Below, one piece after another: positions 25,528 to 34,705 of a stretch of DNA of 57,479 nucleotides (positions are counted from its first letter, which is position 1; every line of letters begins with the position of its first letter). The notes below the pieces were generated by a model that saw only the letters and a list, made by a program, of their open reading frames with translations, was not told the DNA's origin and made no database searches. The DNA comes from Lachnospiraceae bacterium. GTDB lineage: Bacteria; Bacillota; Clostridia; Lachnospirales; Lachnospiraceae. The stretch spans positions 1,466-58,944 of the forward strand of contig CAJTDB010000024.1 of assembly GCA_910574965.1 (NCBI GenBank), in the 5' to 3' direction. Both the position numbers and the translations under genes were made by a program.

Positions 25528-27273
25528 CTATTCTACATCCTGGAGAGCATCCAGGTCTTCCTCTCCGGTTCGGACTTTGATAACTTTATTCACATGGTAG
25601 ACGAAGATCTTGCCGTCGCCGATGTGTCCGGTATACAATGCTTTCTTGGCCGCTTCAATCACTTGATCGACGGGGATATTGCCTATGATAACTTCTACTT
25701 TTACCTTTGGCAGCAGGGTGGCATCCAGTTCCACACCGCGGTACCGTTCTCCAGCGCCTTTCTGGACTCCGCAGCCCATAACCTGCGTGACCGTCATACC
25801 CGTAACACCAATATCGTTCATAGCTTTTCTAAGAGTATCATATTTGGACAGGCGTGCGATAATGGATACTTTGTAGATGCCTGTGTAGGTATCTGGTATC
25901 TGGGCTGTCTGAACTGCTGCCTTTTTTGGGGTATCGGAAACAGTCACATAGTTGTCATTTCCAAGGAGGGTATTTTCGTTTACCTCCATAGTCATCGTGT
26001 TGGAAATGTCCATAATACTGAATCCTGCATATGCAGAGGGCAGTCCGTGTTCGACAGCATCTAAGCCGATGATCTCTTCCTGTTCGGAAACGCGAAGTCC
26101 GACAGCAGCTTTGATAATCAGAAAGGTAATGGTAATCGTTACGGCAGTCCATGCTATGACAGCGAGCATACCCAGTAGCTGAATGCCGAGAAGTTTATAA
26201 CCACCGCCGTAAAACAGGCCGGTAAGAGTGTCGTTTCCAGGTGCGCTGGTAGTTGCAAACAGTCCGACAGCAACGGTTCCCCACATACCGTTCAGACAGT
26301 GAACGGCGACGGCACCTACCGGATCATCGATATGTAACACATAGTCCAGAAACCACACGCCGAAGACTACCAGCAGACCAGATACAATGCCTATCACAGA
26401 AGCGCCCGCACAGTCGGTTACATCGCAGGAGGCTGTGATGCCTACCAGGCCGGCAAGAGAGGCGTTCAGACACATAGACACATCCGGTTTTCCGTATTTG
26501 ATCCAGGTGAAGACCATACATACAACGGTTGCGACAGCGGGAGCAACGGTGGTGGTGAGGAAAATGGAACCAAGCTGTTCAACTGAAGTAGCGGCAGCAC
26601 CGTTAAATCCGTACCAGCCAAGCCAGAGGATGAATACGCCAAGACAGCCAATAGGGAGATTGTGTCCCGGAAAGGCATTGACCTTTATGATTTTACCTGT
26701 TTTATCTTTTTCGAACTTTCCCATGCGGGGACCAAGGACTTTTGCGCCGATAAGTGCGGAGACACCTCCGACCATATGGATGGCGCAGGAACCAGCAAAA
26801 TCATGGAATCCCATCTGAGATAGCCAGCCGCCGCCCCAGATCCAGTGAGCTTCAATGGGATAGATCAGCGCGGAGATAACTCCGGAATAGACACAATAGG
26901 AAAGAAACTTAGTCCGCTCCGCCATAGCACCGGACACGATGGTGGCAGTGGTGGCACAGAATACCAGGTTAAAGACGAAATTGGACCAGTCAAAATCTTT
27001 GTAGCTGGTAAAAATATCAAAGCCCGGCTTTCCAATCAGCCCCATCATGTCTTCACCCAGCAGAAGGCCAAAACCGATCAGGATAAAGACGATGGTTCCG
27101 ATACAGAAATCCATTAGGTTTTTCATCAGAATATTGCCGGAGTTTTTTGCACGGGTAAAACCAGCCTCCACCATAGCAAATCCCGCCTGCATCCAGAACA
27201 CCAGTGCGGCGCCTATGAGAAACCAGACGGCAAAAAGCTGGCTGTTCATTGTACGCATCATTTCTTCAGTCAT
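25528..27273 (-). CDS. amtB: Ammonium transporter fused to a C-terminal P-II (GlnK-like) domain
   Basis: A 581-residue protein from MTEEMMRTMNSQ, with an AGGAGG site eight bases upstream; the frame extends nine codons further. Residues about 10-420 are an Amt/Mep/Rh channel with about eleven transmembrane helices (GFAMVEAGFTRAKN, GDFAGS-type and HxxGG-type segments, DDPVGAVAVHCLNGMWG). From about residue 465 a P-II domain follows (YKVSIIARLSKYDTLRKAM, T-loop YRGVEL, TGHIGDGKIFVYHV). In most bacteria AmtB and GlnK are separate and GlnK plugs the channel; here gating would be built in. It has its own promoter and a structured leader. Confidence 0.95.
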   Translation of the reverse strand: MTEEMMRTMNSQLFAVWFLIGAALVFWMQAGFAMVEAGFTRAKNSGNILMKNLMDFCIGTIVFILIGFGLLLGEDMMGLIGKPGFDIFTSYKDFDWSNFVFNLVFCATTATIVSGAMAERTKFLSYCVYSGVISALIYPIEAHWIWGGGWLSQMGFHDFAGSCAIHMVGGVSALIGAKVLGPRMGKFEKDKTGKIIKVNAFPGHNLPIGCLGVFILWLGWYGFNGAAATSVEQLGSIFLTTTVAPAVATVVCMVFTWIKYGKPDVSMCLNASLAGLVGITASCDVTDCAGASVIGIVSGLLVVFGVWFLDYVLHIDDPVGAVAVHCLNGMWGTVAVGLFATTSAPGNDTLTGLFYGGGYKLLGIQLLGMLAVIAWTAVTITITFLIIKAAVGLRVSEQEEIIGLDAVEHGLPSAYAGFSIMDISNTMTMEVNENTLLGNDNYVTVSDTPKKAAVQTAQIPDTYTGIYKVSIIARLSKYDTLRKAMNDIGVTGMTVTQVMGCGVQKGAGERYRGVELDATLLPKVKVEVIIGNIPVDQVIEAAKKALYTGHIGDGKIFVYHVNKVIKVRTGEEDLDALQDVE

Positions 27274-27324
27274 AATAATCCTCCTATTTAAATTCCACAT
27301 CAGCCTCCAGGCAGCCTCCGTATA

Positions 27325-27366
27325 TGGAGGAATTTTCCGTCATTTGTGAGCCGTAAAATTCCTCCA
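27325..27366 (-). other. Structured element in the amtB leader
   Basis: A 12-bp perfect inverted repeat (27325-27336 with 27355-27366) surrounds an 18-base loop. CCTCCAGGCA occurs as a direct repeat at 27304-27313 and 27361-27370, so alternative pairings are possible. I cannot match it to a known riboswitch. Confidence 0.5.
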
Positions 27367-27425
27367 GGCATCTTTGGGGCAGATGCTGTTGTTAAGTTTC
27401 ATTCTGTACAGAATATTTTGTAAAC

Positions 27426-27466
27426 AAAAAAGGAGATACCGGCGAGCGCTCACCAATATCTCCTTT
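27426..27466 (-). terminator. Terminator-like hairpin at the 5' end of the amtB transcript
   Basis: Read on the minus strand, a stem of at least 14 bp with G-U pairs (27463 to 27432) is followed by six T. It begins only about six bases after the predicted start of transcription, so it would act as an attenuator, or as a 5' stabilising hairpin. Confidence 0.6.
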
Positions 27467-27478
27467 GATACGCCTTTA

Positions 27479-27506
27479 ATTATAACGGATGAATCTGAAA
27501 AGTCAA
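27479..27506 (-). promoter_or_regulatory. Sigma-A promoter of amtB
   Basis: On the minus strand, TTGACT (27506-27501), a 16-base spacer and TATAAT (27484-27479). Confidence 0.7.
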
Positions 27507-27728
27507 CTATGTATTTGTTGACTGATTTTATAAAAAATTAGCAAAGATTTCTGTATTTTAATAAAAATTTAACAAAATAGAGGATACACAGATCTCATAA
27601 CTGCGTGCTTCTGAGATGCTTCCATGCGAAATGAAAAGCATATTTCTTTTGTGATTTTGGAAAACGGTACGGTTTTTTGCTGTTTTTGGTAATGTTTTCA
27701 AATTAGTGTGTATTTTAAAAATGTTTTC

Positions 27729-27757
27729 TTGTAAAAAATATATAAATTCTGTATAAT
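27729..27757 (+). promoter_or_regulatory. Sigma-A promoter of the OPT transporter gene
   Basis: TTGTAA (27729-27734), a 17-base spacer and TATAAT (27752-27757), 38 bases before the start. The rest of the AT-rich gap from 27507 shows no gene. Confidence 0.65.
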
Positions 27758-27794
27758 AGAGACTACATATCAAAAGAGTAAGGGAGAAAGAAAC

Positions 27795-29693
27795 ATGAAC
27801 GAAAACAATGAGTTCAAACCGTATATTCCTGCGGAGAAGATCACGTCGGAATTTACCGTCACATCGATCATTATGGGTATTATATTGGCCATCGTGTTCG
27901 GTGCAGCCAATGCTTACCTGGGACTGCGCGTGGGTATGACGGTGTCGGCATCCATACCGGCAGCCGTTATTTCCATGGGCGTTATCCGGGTAATTATGAA
28001 AAAGAATTCGATTCTGGAGAGCAACATGGTCCAGACCATCGGTTCTGCAGGCGAGTCCTTGGCAGCAGGAGCTATCTTTACCATGCCGGCTTTGTTCCTC
28101 TGGGCAAAGGAAGGACTTTGCGATATGCCAAGTCTGGTGGAGATCACACTGATCGCTCTGTGCGGCGGTATTCTGGGAGTCCTTTTTATGATACCTCTTC
28201 GGAATGCGCTAATTGTAAAAGAGCATGCGACGCTTCTCTATCCGGAGGGAACTGCTTGTGCAGATGTCCTTCTGGCAGGAGAAGAAGGCGGTGCCAACGC
28301 GTCTACTGTTTTTAGCGGCATGGGGCTTGCAGCACTGTTTAAACTGGTTGTAGATGGCATTAAAGTCATTCCGGCAGATGTGTCTGCACAGTTTAAAGCG
28401 TTTAAAGGTGAGCTGGGCATGGAAGTCTATCCGGCGCTGCTTGGCGTTGGATATATCGTCGGTCCGAGAGTTGCTTCCTATATGTTTGTAGGTTCTTTAG
28501 TGGGCTGGATGGTGCTGATTCCGCTGATCTGCCTTTTTGGTGCAGATACATGGATGTATCCGGCGGAAGTGGGCGTAACTATCGGAGAGCTTTATGTCCA
28601 GGGCGGCGCTTCCGAAATCTGGGGTTCTTATGTGAGATATATCGGTGCAGGAGCAATCGCTACTGGAGGTGTTATTTCTCTTGTCAAATCGCTTCCTCTG
28701 ATTCTTACTACTTTCCGTGACTCCATGAAGAGCATGAAAGGAAGCAGAAATACCAGCGATGCGAGGACAGCACAGGACCTTCCCATGAATATCGTTCTGA
28801 TTGGTATTGCAGCTATGATTTTGATTATCTGGCTGGTGCCGGCGATTCCGGTGAATATTTTGGGCGCGCTGATGATTGTAGTTTTTGGCTTTTTCTTTGC
28901 GACGGTTTCCTCCCGTATGGTAGGTCTGATCGGAAGCTCTAATAATCCGGTTTCCGGTATGGCCATTGCGACACTCCTGATTGCGACGATAGCCATCAAA
29001 GCTTCCGGCGACAGCGGAATCACAGGGATGACAGGTGCCATTGCCATCGGTTCTGTCATCTGTATCGTAGCGGCTATTGCGGGCGATACCTCTCAGGACC
29101 TGAAGACCGGTTATCTGCTCGGTGCGACTCCAAAGCGGCAGCAGATCGGTGAGCTTGTGGGTGTTGTTGCATCCGGACTGGCTATTGGAGGAGTATTATA
29201 CCTGCTGAATACCGCTTACGGATACGGCGGTACGGAAGTTCCCGCACCTCAGGCGACTTTGATGAAAATGATCGTAGAAGGAATCATGGGCGGAAATCTG
29301 CCCTGGAACCTGGTGTTTATCGGGGTCTTTCTGGCGATTGGACTGGAGATTCTTCGGATACCGGTTATGCCTTTTGCCATTGGTCTGTATCTTCCGATTT
29401 ATTTAAATGCTACGATCATGATTGGCGGCGTGGTTCGTCTGCTTATGGACGGCAGGAAACATGTGGATGAGAAGACGAAAGAACGTCAGTCTACGGACGG
29501 CACTCTTTATTGTGCCGGTATGATTGCCGGAGAAGGTCTGATCGGTATCGCCCTGGCAATTCTGAAAGTCTTCGGCTTTAATCTGGATCTGTCCGGCAGA
29601 GTGAATCTGGGCAATCTGGGCGGCGTAGTGCTGATGATCCTGATGATTCTAAGTCTGCTGAAATTCTCCTTATGGAAGAAGCAGAAGAGTTGA
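27795..29693 (+). CDS. OPT family oligopeptide transporter
   Basis: A 632-residue membrane protein with about 14-16 hydrophobic segments and family motifs near the start (ITSEFTVTSIIMGIILA, GAANAYLGLRVGMTVSASIPA) and later SSNNPVSGMAIATLL, AIAGDTSQDLKTGYLLGATP. OPT proteins import oligopeptides or metal chelates by proton symport. AGGGAGAAAG precedes the start. The stop shares a base with the next start (TGATG), so the PqqD-like gene is co-translated. Confidence 0.93.
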   Translation: MNENNEFKPYIPAEKITSEFTVTSIIMGIILAIVFGAANAYLGLRVGMTVSASIPAAVISMGVIRVIMKKNSILESNMVQTIGSAGESLAAGAIFTMPALFLWAKEGLCDMPSLVEITLIALCGGILGVLFMIPLRNALIVKEHATLLYPEGTACADVLLAGEEGGANASTVFSGMGLAALFKLVVDGIKVIPADVSAQFKAFKGELGMEVYPALLGVGYIVGPRVASYMFVGSLVGWMVLIPLICLFGADTWMYPAEVGVTIGELYVQGGASEIWGSYVRYIGAGAIATGGVISLVKSLPLILTTFRDSMKSMKGSRNTSDARTAQDLPMNIVLIGIAAMILIIWLVPAIPVNILGALMIVVFGFFFATVSSRMVGLIGSSNNPVSGMAIATLLIATIAIKASGDSGITGMTGAIAIGSVICIVAAIAGDTSQDLKTGYLLGATPKRQQIGELVGVVASGLAIGGVLYLLNTAYGYGGTEVPAPQATLMKMIVEGIMGGNLPWNLVFIGVFLAIGLEILRIPVMPFAIGLYLPIYLNATIMIGGVVRLLMDGRKHVDEKTKERQSTDGTLYCAGMIAGEGLIGIALAILKVFGFNLDLSGRVNLGNLGGVVLMILMILSLLKFSLWKKQKS

Positions 29694-30046
29694 TGAGCGG
29701 GAAAAAACAGAAGAAAAACTATCTGGATCTGATTCCGGAGCGGGCCGAAGGACTTTCCTGGGAAAAAGGAGAGGACGGCATAATTGTGCTTCAGACGGAG
29801 AATACAGGTCTGTTTAACCGGATGGCGCAGAAGCTGTTCCGAAGACCCCGATTTACGAATGTGCATATGGATAAGTACGGAAGCTTTCTCTGGCCGCTGC
29901 TGGATGGAGAGAAGACAGTAAAAGAACTGGCTATACTTCAGAAGGAAGCTTTTGGAGAAGAAGTGGAACCGCTGTATCCAAGAATTGTGAAATATTTTCA
30001 GATTATGGAGAGTTATCATTTCATCCGGCTGAAAGGAAAGAATTGA
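29693..30046 (+). CDS. PqqD family protein
   Basis: A 117-residue protein started at ATG 29693, coupled to the OPT stop; an in-frame ATG at 29672 lies inside the OPT gene. The winged-helix PqqD fold is suggested by LDLIPERAEGLSWEKG, SFLWPLLDGEKTVKELA and a C-terminal YPRIVKYFQIMESYHFIRL. PqqD-like proteins deliver peptides to radical SAM enzymes, but no radical SAM partner is adjacent. Clostridial OPT genes often carry such a neighbour. The role is unknown. Confidence 0.8.
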   Translation: MSGKKQKKNYLDLIPERAEGLSWEKGEDGIIVLQTENTGLFNRMAQKLFRRPRFTNVHMDKYGSFLWPLLDGEKTVKELAILQKEAFGEEVEPLYPRIVKYFQIMESYHFIRLKGKN

Positions 30047-30052
30047 ATCAAA

Positions 30053-30096
30053 GGGGAGAGTGCTGTATGATAGAAGAAAGCGCTCTCCCCATTTTT
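30053..30096 (+). terminator. Intrinsic terminator after the PqqD-like gene
   Basis: A 12-bp stem with one G-U pair (30053-30064 with 30079-30090) is followed by ATTTTT. Confidence 0.85.
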
Positions 30097-30163
30097 GGCG
30101 GCAGAATCTGAAATGTCATCTGATCATGGGGAAATGGAAAAGCAGTTCATAAGGAGGCAAAGG

Positions 30164-31192
30164 ATGCAGAGAAGAAAAACGGCGAAGATTTTCCTGGTCT
30201 GCTGGATGACCGTTCTGGCAGTGTTTGTAAAAGTGTATTATCGAAATGAAGGGCGGCCCTGCACAAAGGAACTTTTTGCTATGGATACATATATGAGTTT
30301 TACAGCATACGGGAGAAACGGGGAAAAAGCGGTGGATGCGGCCATCAGGGAGGTACAGCGGCTGGATGCGCTTTTGTCTACCGGAGATGCGTCCAGCGAA
30401 GTATCACGAATCAATGCAGCCGGGGGCGGAAAGATGTCGGAAGATACAAGGGCACTTCTTCAGGCGTCACTGGCAATCGGCCGGGAAACAGGAGGGGTTT
30501 TTGATCCGACGGTCTATCCGCTGATGAAGCTGTGGGGATTTCCCACAGGGGAATACCATGTTCCGACGGAGACGGAACTGGAAGAGGTGCTCGCTTTGGT
30601 GGATGCATCTAAGATTCAGCAGAATAGAACAAATGTTCTTCTTGGAGAAGGGCAGAGTGTGGATTTTGGCGGGATTGCCAAAGGATATACTTCGTCCAGG
30701 ATCATGGAGATTTTTCAAGAATATGAAATCACTTCCGGTATGGTTTCCCTAGGTGGAAATGTACAGGTCATGGGCCGAAAGACGGACAAAAGCAAATGGC
30801 AGGTAGGGATCCAGGACCCGGACGGAAGGCAGGGTGAAGTGCTGGCCGTCGTGGAGGCAGAAGATCAGGCGGTCATCACCTCCGGCGGCTATGAGCGGTA
30901 TTTTGAAGAGGATGGCAATACCTATATCCACATTATTGATCCGAGGACCGGGTATCCTGCAGAAAGCGGTCTGTCTTCGGTGACCGTTCTTTCTCCGGAC
31001 GGTATGCTGGCGGATGCCCTGTCCACATCTTTATATATTATGGGATACGACTGTGCCGCCGCTTTCTGGCAGGAACAAAGCCTTCCCTTTGAAATGGTCC
31101 TTGTAACAGATCAGGGAAATATTTATATTACCGAAGGGCTGGAAGGCTCTTTTCGCTGTGAACACCCATACACGGTTCTGAAAGCAGAATAG
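30164..31192 (+). CDS. apbE: FAD:protein FMN transferase ApbE
   Basis: A 342-residue protein started at MQRRKTAKIFL six bases after AAGGAGG (30151-30157); earlier in-frame codons lack a site. A membrane anchor or signal segment covers residues 5-24, so it acts outside the membrane. ApbE motifs follow: FAMDTYMSFTAYG, DPTVYPLMKLWGF, VDFGGIAKGYTSSRI, SLGGNVQVMG, DPRTGYPAESGLSSVTV and the metal-binding DALSTSLYIMG. It attaches FMN to Thr residues of proteins such as Rnf/Nqr subunits. None of these partners is in the window. Confidence 0.94.
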   Translation: MQRRKTAKIFLVCWMTVLAVFVKVYYRNEGRPCTKELFAMDTYMSFTAYGRNGEKAVDAAIREVQRLDALLSTGDASSEVSRINAAGGGKMSEDTRALLQASLAIGRETGGVFDPTVYPLMKLWGFPTGEYHVPTETELEEVLALVDASKIQQNRTNVLLGEGQSVDFGGIAKGYTSSRIMEIFQEYEITSGMVSLGGNVQVMGRKTDKSKWQVGIQDPDGRQGEVLAVVEAEDQAVITSGGYERYFEEDGNTYIHIIDPRTGYPAESGLSSVTVLSPDGMLADALSTSLYIMGYDCAAAFWQEQSLPFEMVLVTDQGNIYITEGLEGSFRCEHPYTVLKAE

Positions 31193-31206
31193 ATTTGCCT
31201 GTGCTT

Positions 31207-32946
31207 TTATCCGAGCTGAACGATTCCGGATATGTCTGGTTCAATCATCATGGAGTAGTTCGTATAATAAACGACAAATCCGGGTTTTGCTCCGTTGGGT
31301 TTCTTTACATGTTTTCGTTCTACATAATCAATTTCCACTTTATCCGCGCCCCGGCTGCCGGAGTAATACGCCGCGAGTCTGGCCGCCTCTTCAAAGGTGC
31401 GGTCAGGCAGTGTATTTCCGTTGGTCTGTACAATGACATGGGAACCAGGTGCGCCTTTGGCATGGAACCACCAGTCATTCCCACGGGCGGTCTGGAACGT
31501 CAGTTCGTCATTTTGCAGATTGTTTTTTCCCACATACATGTGATAGCCGTCTCCTGACAGGTAGTGAAAGGGCTTTGAAGTGATCTTCGGCCGTTTGCTG
31601 CCTGGACTGCGCCGGCGGATATAGCCGGATTCCATAAGCTCTTCCTTAATCTGGGCCAGATCTTCCTCCTGCAGTGCCATATCCAGAGCTGTCTGGATGG
31701 AGCGAAGATGTTCGATTTCGGCACCGGTGTCTTCCAAAAGCTTTGTCACCGCCTCGCAGGTTCTTTTTAATTTTCCATACCGTTCAAAATATTTCTTTGC
31801 ATTTTCCTGAACGGGGATCTGAGGGTCCAGAGGAATGGTAATGTTTTCCCCTGTATAATAGTTCAGCGCCTGAAAACTTCTGCTGCCGGGTTCTACACCG
31901 TAGCCATAGGTGTTGATGAGTTCACCATAAATCCGGTATTTTTCCCTTTTTTCTGTGTCTTTTAACTGTCTGGCCTGCAGATCGTATTTTTTTACATTCC
32001 GCTCCAAAGCCGTCTGTACGATTCGGCGCAGGTCTGCGGACTTCTGCCGGATTCGCGTAAGCGTGTTTTTTTCTGCATAATATCGTTCTAACACCTGAGA
32101 GACGGATGCAAAAGTTTCCTTCTGACAATGGCTGTAAATCGAAAGAGGAAGGCAGGAAAATTCCACCGGCGCTTTTTGGTCATAATAAATGGCCGGTTCG
32201 TAGAGATTCGAGCGGACCGGCTCTAGAAAACGGGAGAAAGTCCGATACAGGTGGATCAGTGCTTCCGGCTCATAGGAGCCGGCGGCCCGGTCAGAATCCA
32301 AAGACGCCTGGGCACAGATCTCTTCGGCAGCAACAGGGCTAAGACCGGTAAGAGAAGTATAGAGAGCCTTGGAAAGTTTAGCCGCCTTACTTCCAATAAG
32401 GGAGGAAAACTCCTGTTCGGTAATTCTTAACGGGTCAGCCTTTTCCTGAGTATCCGGAATAAAATACTCCCGTCCTGGCAGAACCTCTCTGACCGAACTC
32501 ATTTGAGCAGATACGTGTTTAATGCTGTCAATAATCTGATCTTTATCTGTACAGAAAATAAGGTTGCTGTGTTTTCCCATAACTTCAATAATTAGATACT
32601 TCCGGCAAAGATCACCCATCTCATCCAGATGTTCGATCTCGAAGCGGAGGATCCGTTCTAAAGAAGGCTGTGTGACGGATAAAATACGTCCGCCGCTGAT
32701 ATGCTTTCGAAGCAGCATGCAGAAGTTTGGAGCGGTCAGCGGGCTTGGCTTATTCGTTTCAGTCAGGTAGACAAGAGGAAGGCTTGCGCTGGCAGACAGC
32801 AGAAGCCGGTGGTTTCCTTCCCGCGTTTTGACTGTTAGGAGAAGCTCGTCGGCTTCCGGCTGCGCGATTTTCGCGATTCGTCCGCCGGTCAGTTTTTCCT
32901 GCAGTTCGTGTGCTATGCATGCGATGGTAATACCGTCAAATGCCAT
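31207..32946 (-). CDS. rqcH: NFACT family ribosome quality control protein RqcH
   Basis: A 579-residue protein from MAFDGITIACIAHEL, with a GGAGG site upstream; the open frame runs far upstream without one. The N-terminal NFACT-N part (LQEKLTGGRIAKI, LLLSASASLPLVYLT), a long coiled coil and the C-terminal NFACT-R part (KNNLQNDELTF, WWFHAKGAPGSHVIV, AARLAAYYSGSRGADKVEIDYVERKHVKKPNGAKPGFV) are all present. RqcH binds stalled 50S subunits and adds C-terminal alanine tails. Older annotations call it fibronectin-binding protein FbpA. Confidence 0.95.
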   Translation of the reverse strand: MAFDGITIACIAHELQEKLTGGRIAKIAQPEADELLLTVKTREGNHRLLLSASASLPLVYLTETNKPSPLTAPNFCMLLRKHISGGRILSVTQPSLERILRFEIEHLDEMGDLCRKYLIIEVMGKHSNLIFCTDKDQIIDSIKHVSAQMSSVREVLPGREYFIPDTQEKADPLRITEQEFSSLIGSKAAKLSKALYTSLTGLSPVAAEEICAQASLDSDRAAGSYEPEALIHLYRTFSRFLEPVRSNLYEPAIYYDQKAPVEFSCLPLSIYSHCQKETFASVSQVLERYYAEKNTLTRIRQKSADLRRIVQTALERNVKKYDLQARQLKDTEKREKYRIYGELINTYGYGVEPGSRSFQALNYYTGENITIPLDPQIPVQENAKKYFERYGKLKRTCEAVTKLLEDTGAEIEHLRSIQTALDMALQEEDLAQIKEELMESGYIRRRSPGSKRPKITSKPFHYLSGDGYHMYVGKNNLQNDELTFQTARGNDWWFHAKGAPGSHVIVQTNGNTLPDRTFEEAARLAAYYSGSRGADKVEIDYVERKHVKKPNGAKPGFVVYYTNYSMMIEPDISGIVQLG

Positions 32947-33093
32947 AAGATCAAACCTCCTTATATAAAAAACGGGGATTTTTGTATCCCGGTAGTTGTT
33001 GTTTCCGACAGGGAAAACGAAGGATGCGGGCTGACTTTGCGCTGTGAATGAAATGTGATTTGACATCTGCCTGCATTCCGCTTGTGCGTTTCT

Positions 33094-33122
33094 ATTATAA
33101 TTGACAAGATTTAGAAAATCAA
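33094..33122 (-). promoter_or_regulatory. Promoter of rqcH, overlapping the divergent yloC promoter
   Basis: On the minus strand, TTGATT (33122-33117), a 17-base spacer and TATAAT (33099-33094). It overlaps the plus-strand promoter at 33101-33129, so the two polymerases would compete. Confidence 0.6.
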
Positions 33123-33129
33123 CTATAAT
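33101..33129 (+). promoter_or_regulatory. Consensus promoter of the yloC-gmk-rpoZ-ptsI operon
   Basis: A perfect TTGACA (33101-33106), a 17-base spacer and a perfect TATAAT (33124-33129). Confidence 0.85.
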
Positions 33130-33182
33130 GAATATGAATATGGCGGACATATGCTGCGCCAGGACGATGAGGAAGATCAGAT

Positions 33183-34061
33183 ATGATGAAAAGTATGACT
33201 GGCTTTGGCCGTTATGAGGTTTCGGAAGGAGACCGGAAAATCACGGTTGAGATGAAATCGGTGAATCACCGCTACCTGGACGTGAGCATGAAGATGCCAA
33301 AGAAGCTGAACTTTTTTGATTCAGCCATCCGTGGAGTTCTCAAAGGCTATGTTCAGAGAGGAAAAGTGGATGTTTTTATAACGTATGAGGACCTGAGCGA
33401 GAGCAGCGGGGCGTTGACCTATAACCCAAGACTTGCGGCTCAGTATGTAGAATATTTTCATCAGATGGAGGAACAGTTTGGCCTGAAGAATGATATGCAG
33501 GTCTCTGTTCTTGCGCGCTGTCCGGAAGTCCTTGTATTGGAAGAGCAGAAGGAAGACGAAGCGGAAATCTGGCATCTTTTAGAGTCTGCAGTACGCGGCG
33601 CCTGCGAACGATTCGTAGAGACGAGGCTGCGGGAAGGTGCATCTTTAAAGGAAGACTTGATGCAGAAGCTTCAGGAGATTCTTGGAATTGTCGGATTTAT
33701 AGAAAAACGTTCGCCGCAGATTCTGACGGAATACCGGCAGAAACTGGAGGCGAAAGTAAAAGAGATGCTGGCGGATGTGCAGATGGACGAAAGCCGGATT
33801 GCGGCGGAAGTGACTTTGTTTGCAGATAAGATCTGTGTGGATGAGGAGATTGTGCGTCTGAAAAGTCATGTGGAAGCTATGAAGACTGCCCTTGAACAGG
33901 GAGACAGCGTGGGGCGTAAACTTGATTTTATTGCCCAGGAGATGAATCGGGAGGCGAATACGACTCTTTCCAAAGCCAATGATCTGGAAGTGTCGAACTG
34001 TGCTATTGATCTTAAAACTGCCATCGAGAAAGTACGCGAGCAGATTCAGAATATAGAATAG
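33183..34061 (+). CDS. yloC: YicC/YloC family endoribonuclease
   Basis: A 292-residue protein beginning MMKSMTGFGRYE, the family hallmark, with EMKSVNHRYLDVSMKMP, a coiled middle part and the C-terminal RKLDFIAQEMNREANTTLSKAND and EKVREQIQNIE. YicC/YloC proteins are reported RNases. The order yloC-gmk-rpoZ is the conserved Firmicute arrangement. The second ATG at 33186 is an equally possible start. Confidence 0.93.
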   Translation: MMKSMTGFGRYEVSEGDRKITVEMKSVNHRYLDVSMKMPKKLNFFDSAIRGVLKGYVQRGKVDVFITYEDLSESSGALTYNPRLAAQYVEYFHQMEEQFGLKNDMQVSVLARCPEVLVLEEQKEDEAEIWHLLESAVRGACERFVETRLREGASLKEDLMQKLQEILGIVGFIEKRSPQILTEYRQKLEAKVKEMLADVQMDESRIAAEVTLFADKICVDEEIVRLKSHVEAMKTALEQGDSVGRKLDFIAQEMNREANTTLSKANDLEVSNCAIDLKTAIEKVREQIQNIE

Positions 34062-34069
34062 GATAGAAT

Positions 34070-34702
34070 ATGGTCAGAAAAGGAATATTGATTGTGGTAT
34101 CCGGATTTTCCGGAGCGGGAAAAGGTACGATCATGAAAGAGCTTCTTCGGAAGTATGAGCAGTATGCGCTGTCAGTATCGGCGACAACCCGTGAACCAAG
34201 AGAAGGAGAAGTACAAGGAAAGGATTATTTTTTTAAGACCAGAGAAGCATTCGAGCAGATGATTGCCAAAGGCGAGCTGATCGAATATGCATGTTATGTA
34301 AATAATTATTACGGCACTCCGAAAGCTTATGTGGAGGAAAAGCTCTCTGAGGGGAGAGACGTGATCCTGGAGATTGAGATCCAGGGAGCACGTAAGATCA
34401 AAAGCCAGTTTCCGGAAGCAGTGCTGCTGTTTGTAACAACCAAAAGCGCACAGGTTCTGAAAGAACGGCTGTCCAGAAGAGGCACTGAGACGCAGGAGAT
34501 TATTGACCAGCGGTTAGAGAGAGCAGTGCAGGAATCCGAGGGGATCGAAGAGTACGATTATCTGGTGGTCAATGACGATCTGGAAATCTGCGTGGAGGAG
34601 ATCCATTCCATTATTGAAAGTGAGCACCGGAGGCTCCAATATCATATGGAGCTGGTGAGAAAAGTAAGAGAAGAATTGAAGGGCCTTTTGAAAGGAGAAT
34701 AA
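34070..34702 (+). CDS. gmk: Guanylate kinase
   Basis: A 210-residue enzyme with the P-loop SGFSGAGKGT near residue 12, SATTREPREGE for GMP binding, YGTPK and EIEIQGARKIK. It phosphorylates GMP to GDP using ATP. It is eight bases after yloC and four bases before rpoZ, in a translation-coupled operon. Confidence 0.97.
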   Translation: MVRKGILIVVSGFSGAGKGTIMKELLRKYEQYALSVSATTREPREGEVQGKDYFFKTREAFEQMIAKGELIEYACYVNNYYGTPKAYVEEKLSEGRDVILEIEIQGARKIKSQFPEAVLLFVTTKSAQVLKERLSRRGTETQEIIDQRLERAVQESEGIEEYDYLVVNDDLEICVEEIHSIIESEHRRLQYHMELVRKVREELKGLLKGE

Positions 34703-34705
34703 TTT

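Noticed and set aside
27274-27470. ANTAR or glutamine riboswitch in the amtB leader
   Set aside because: No pair of hexaloop hairpins with the A1/G4 pattern and no glnA-motif core could be found by eye.
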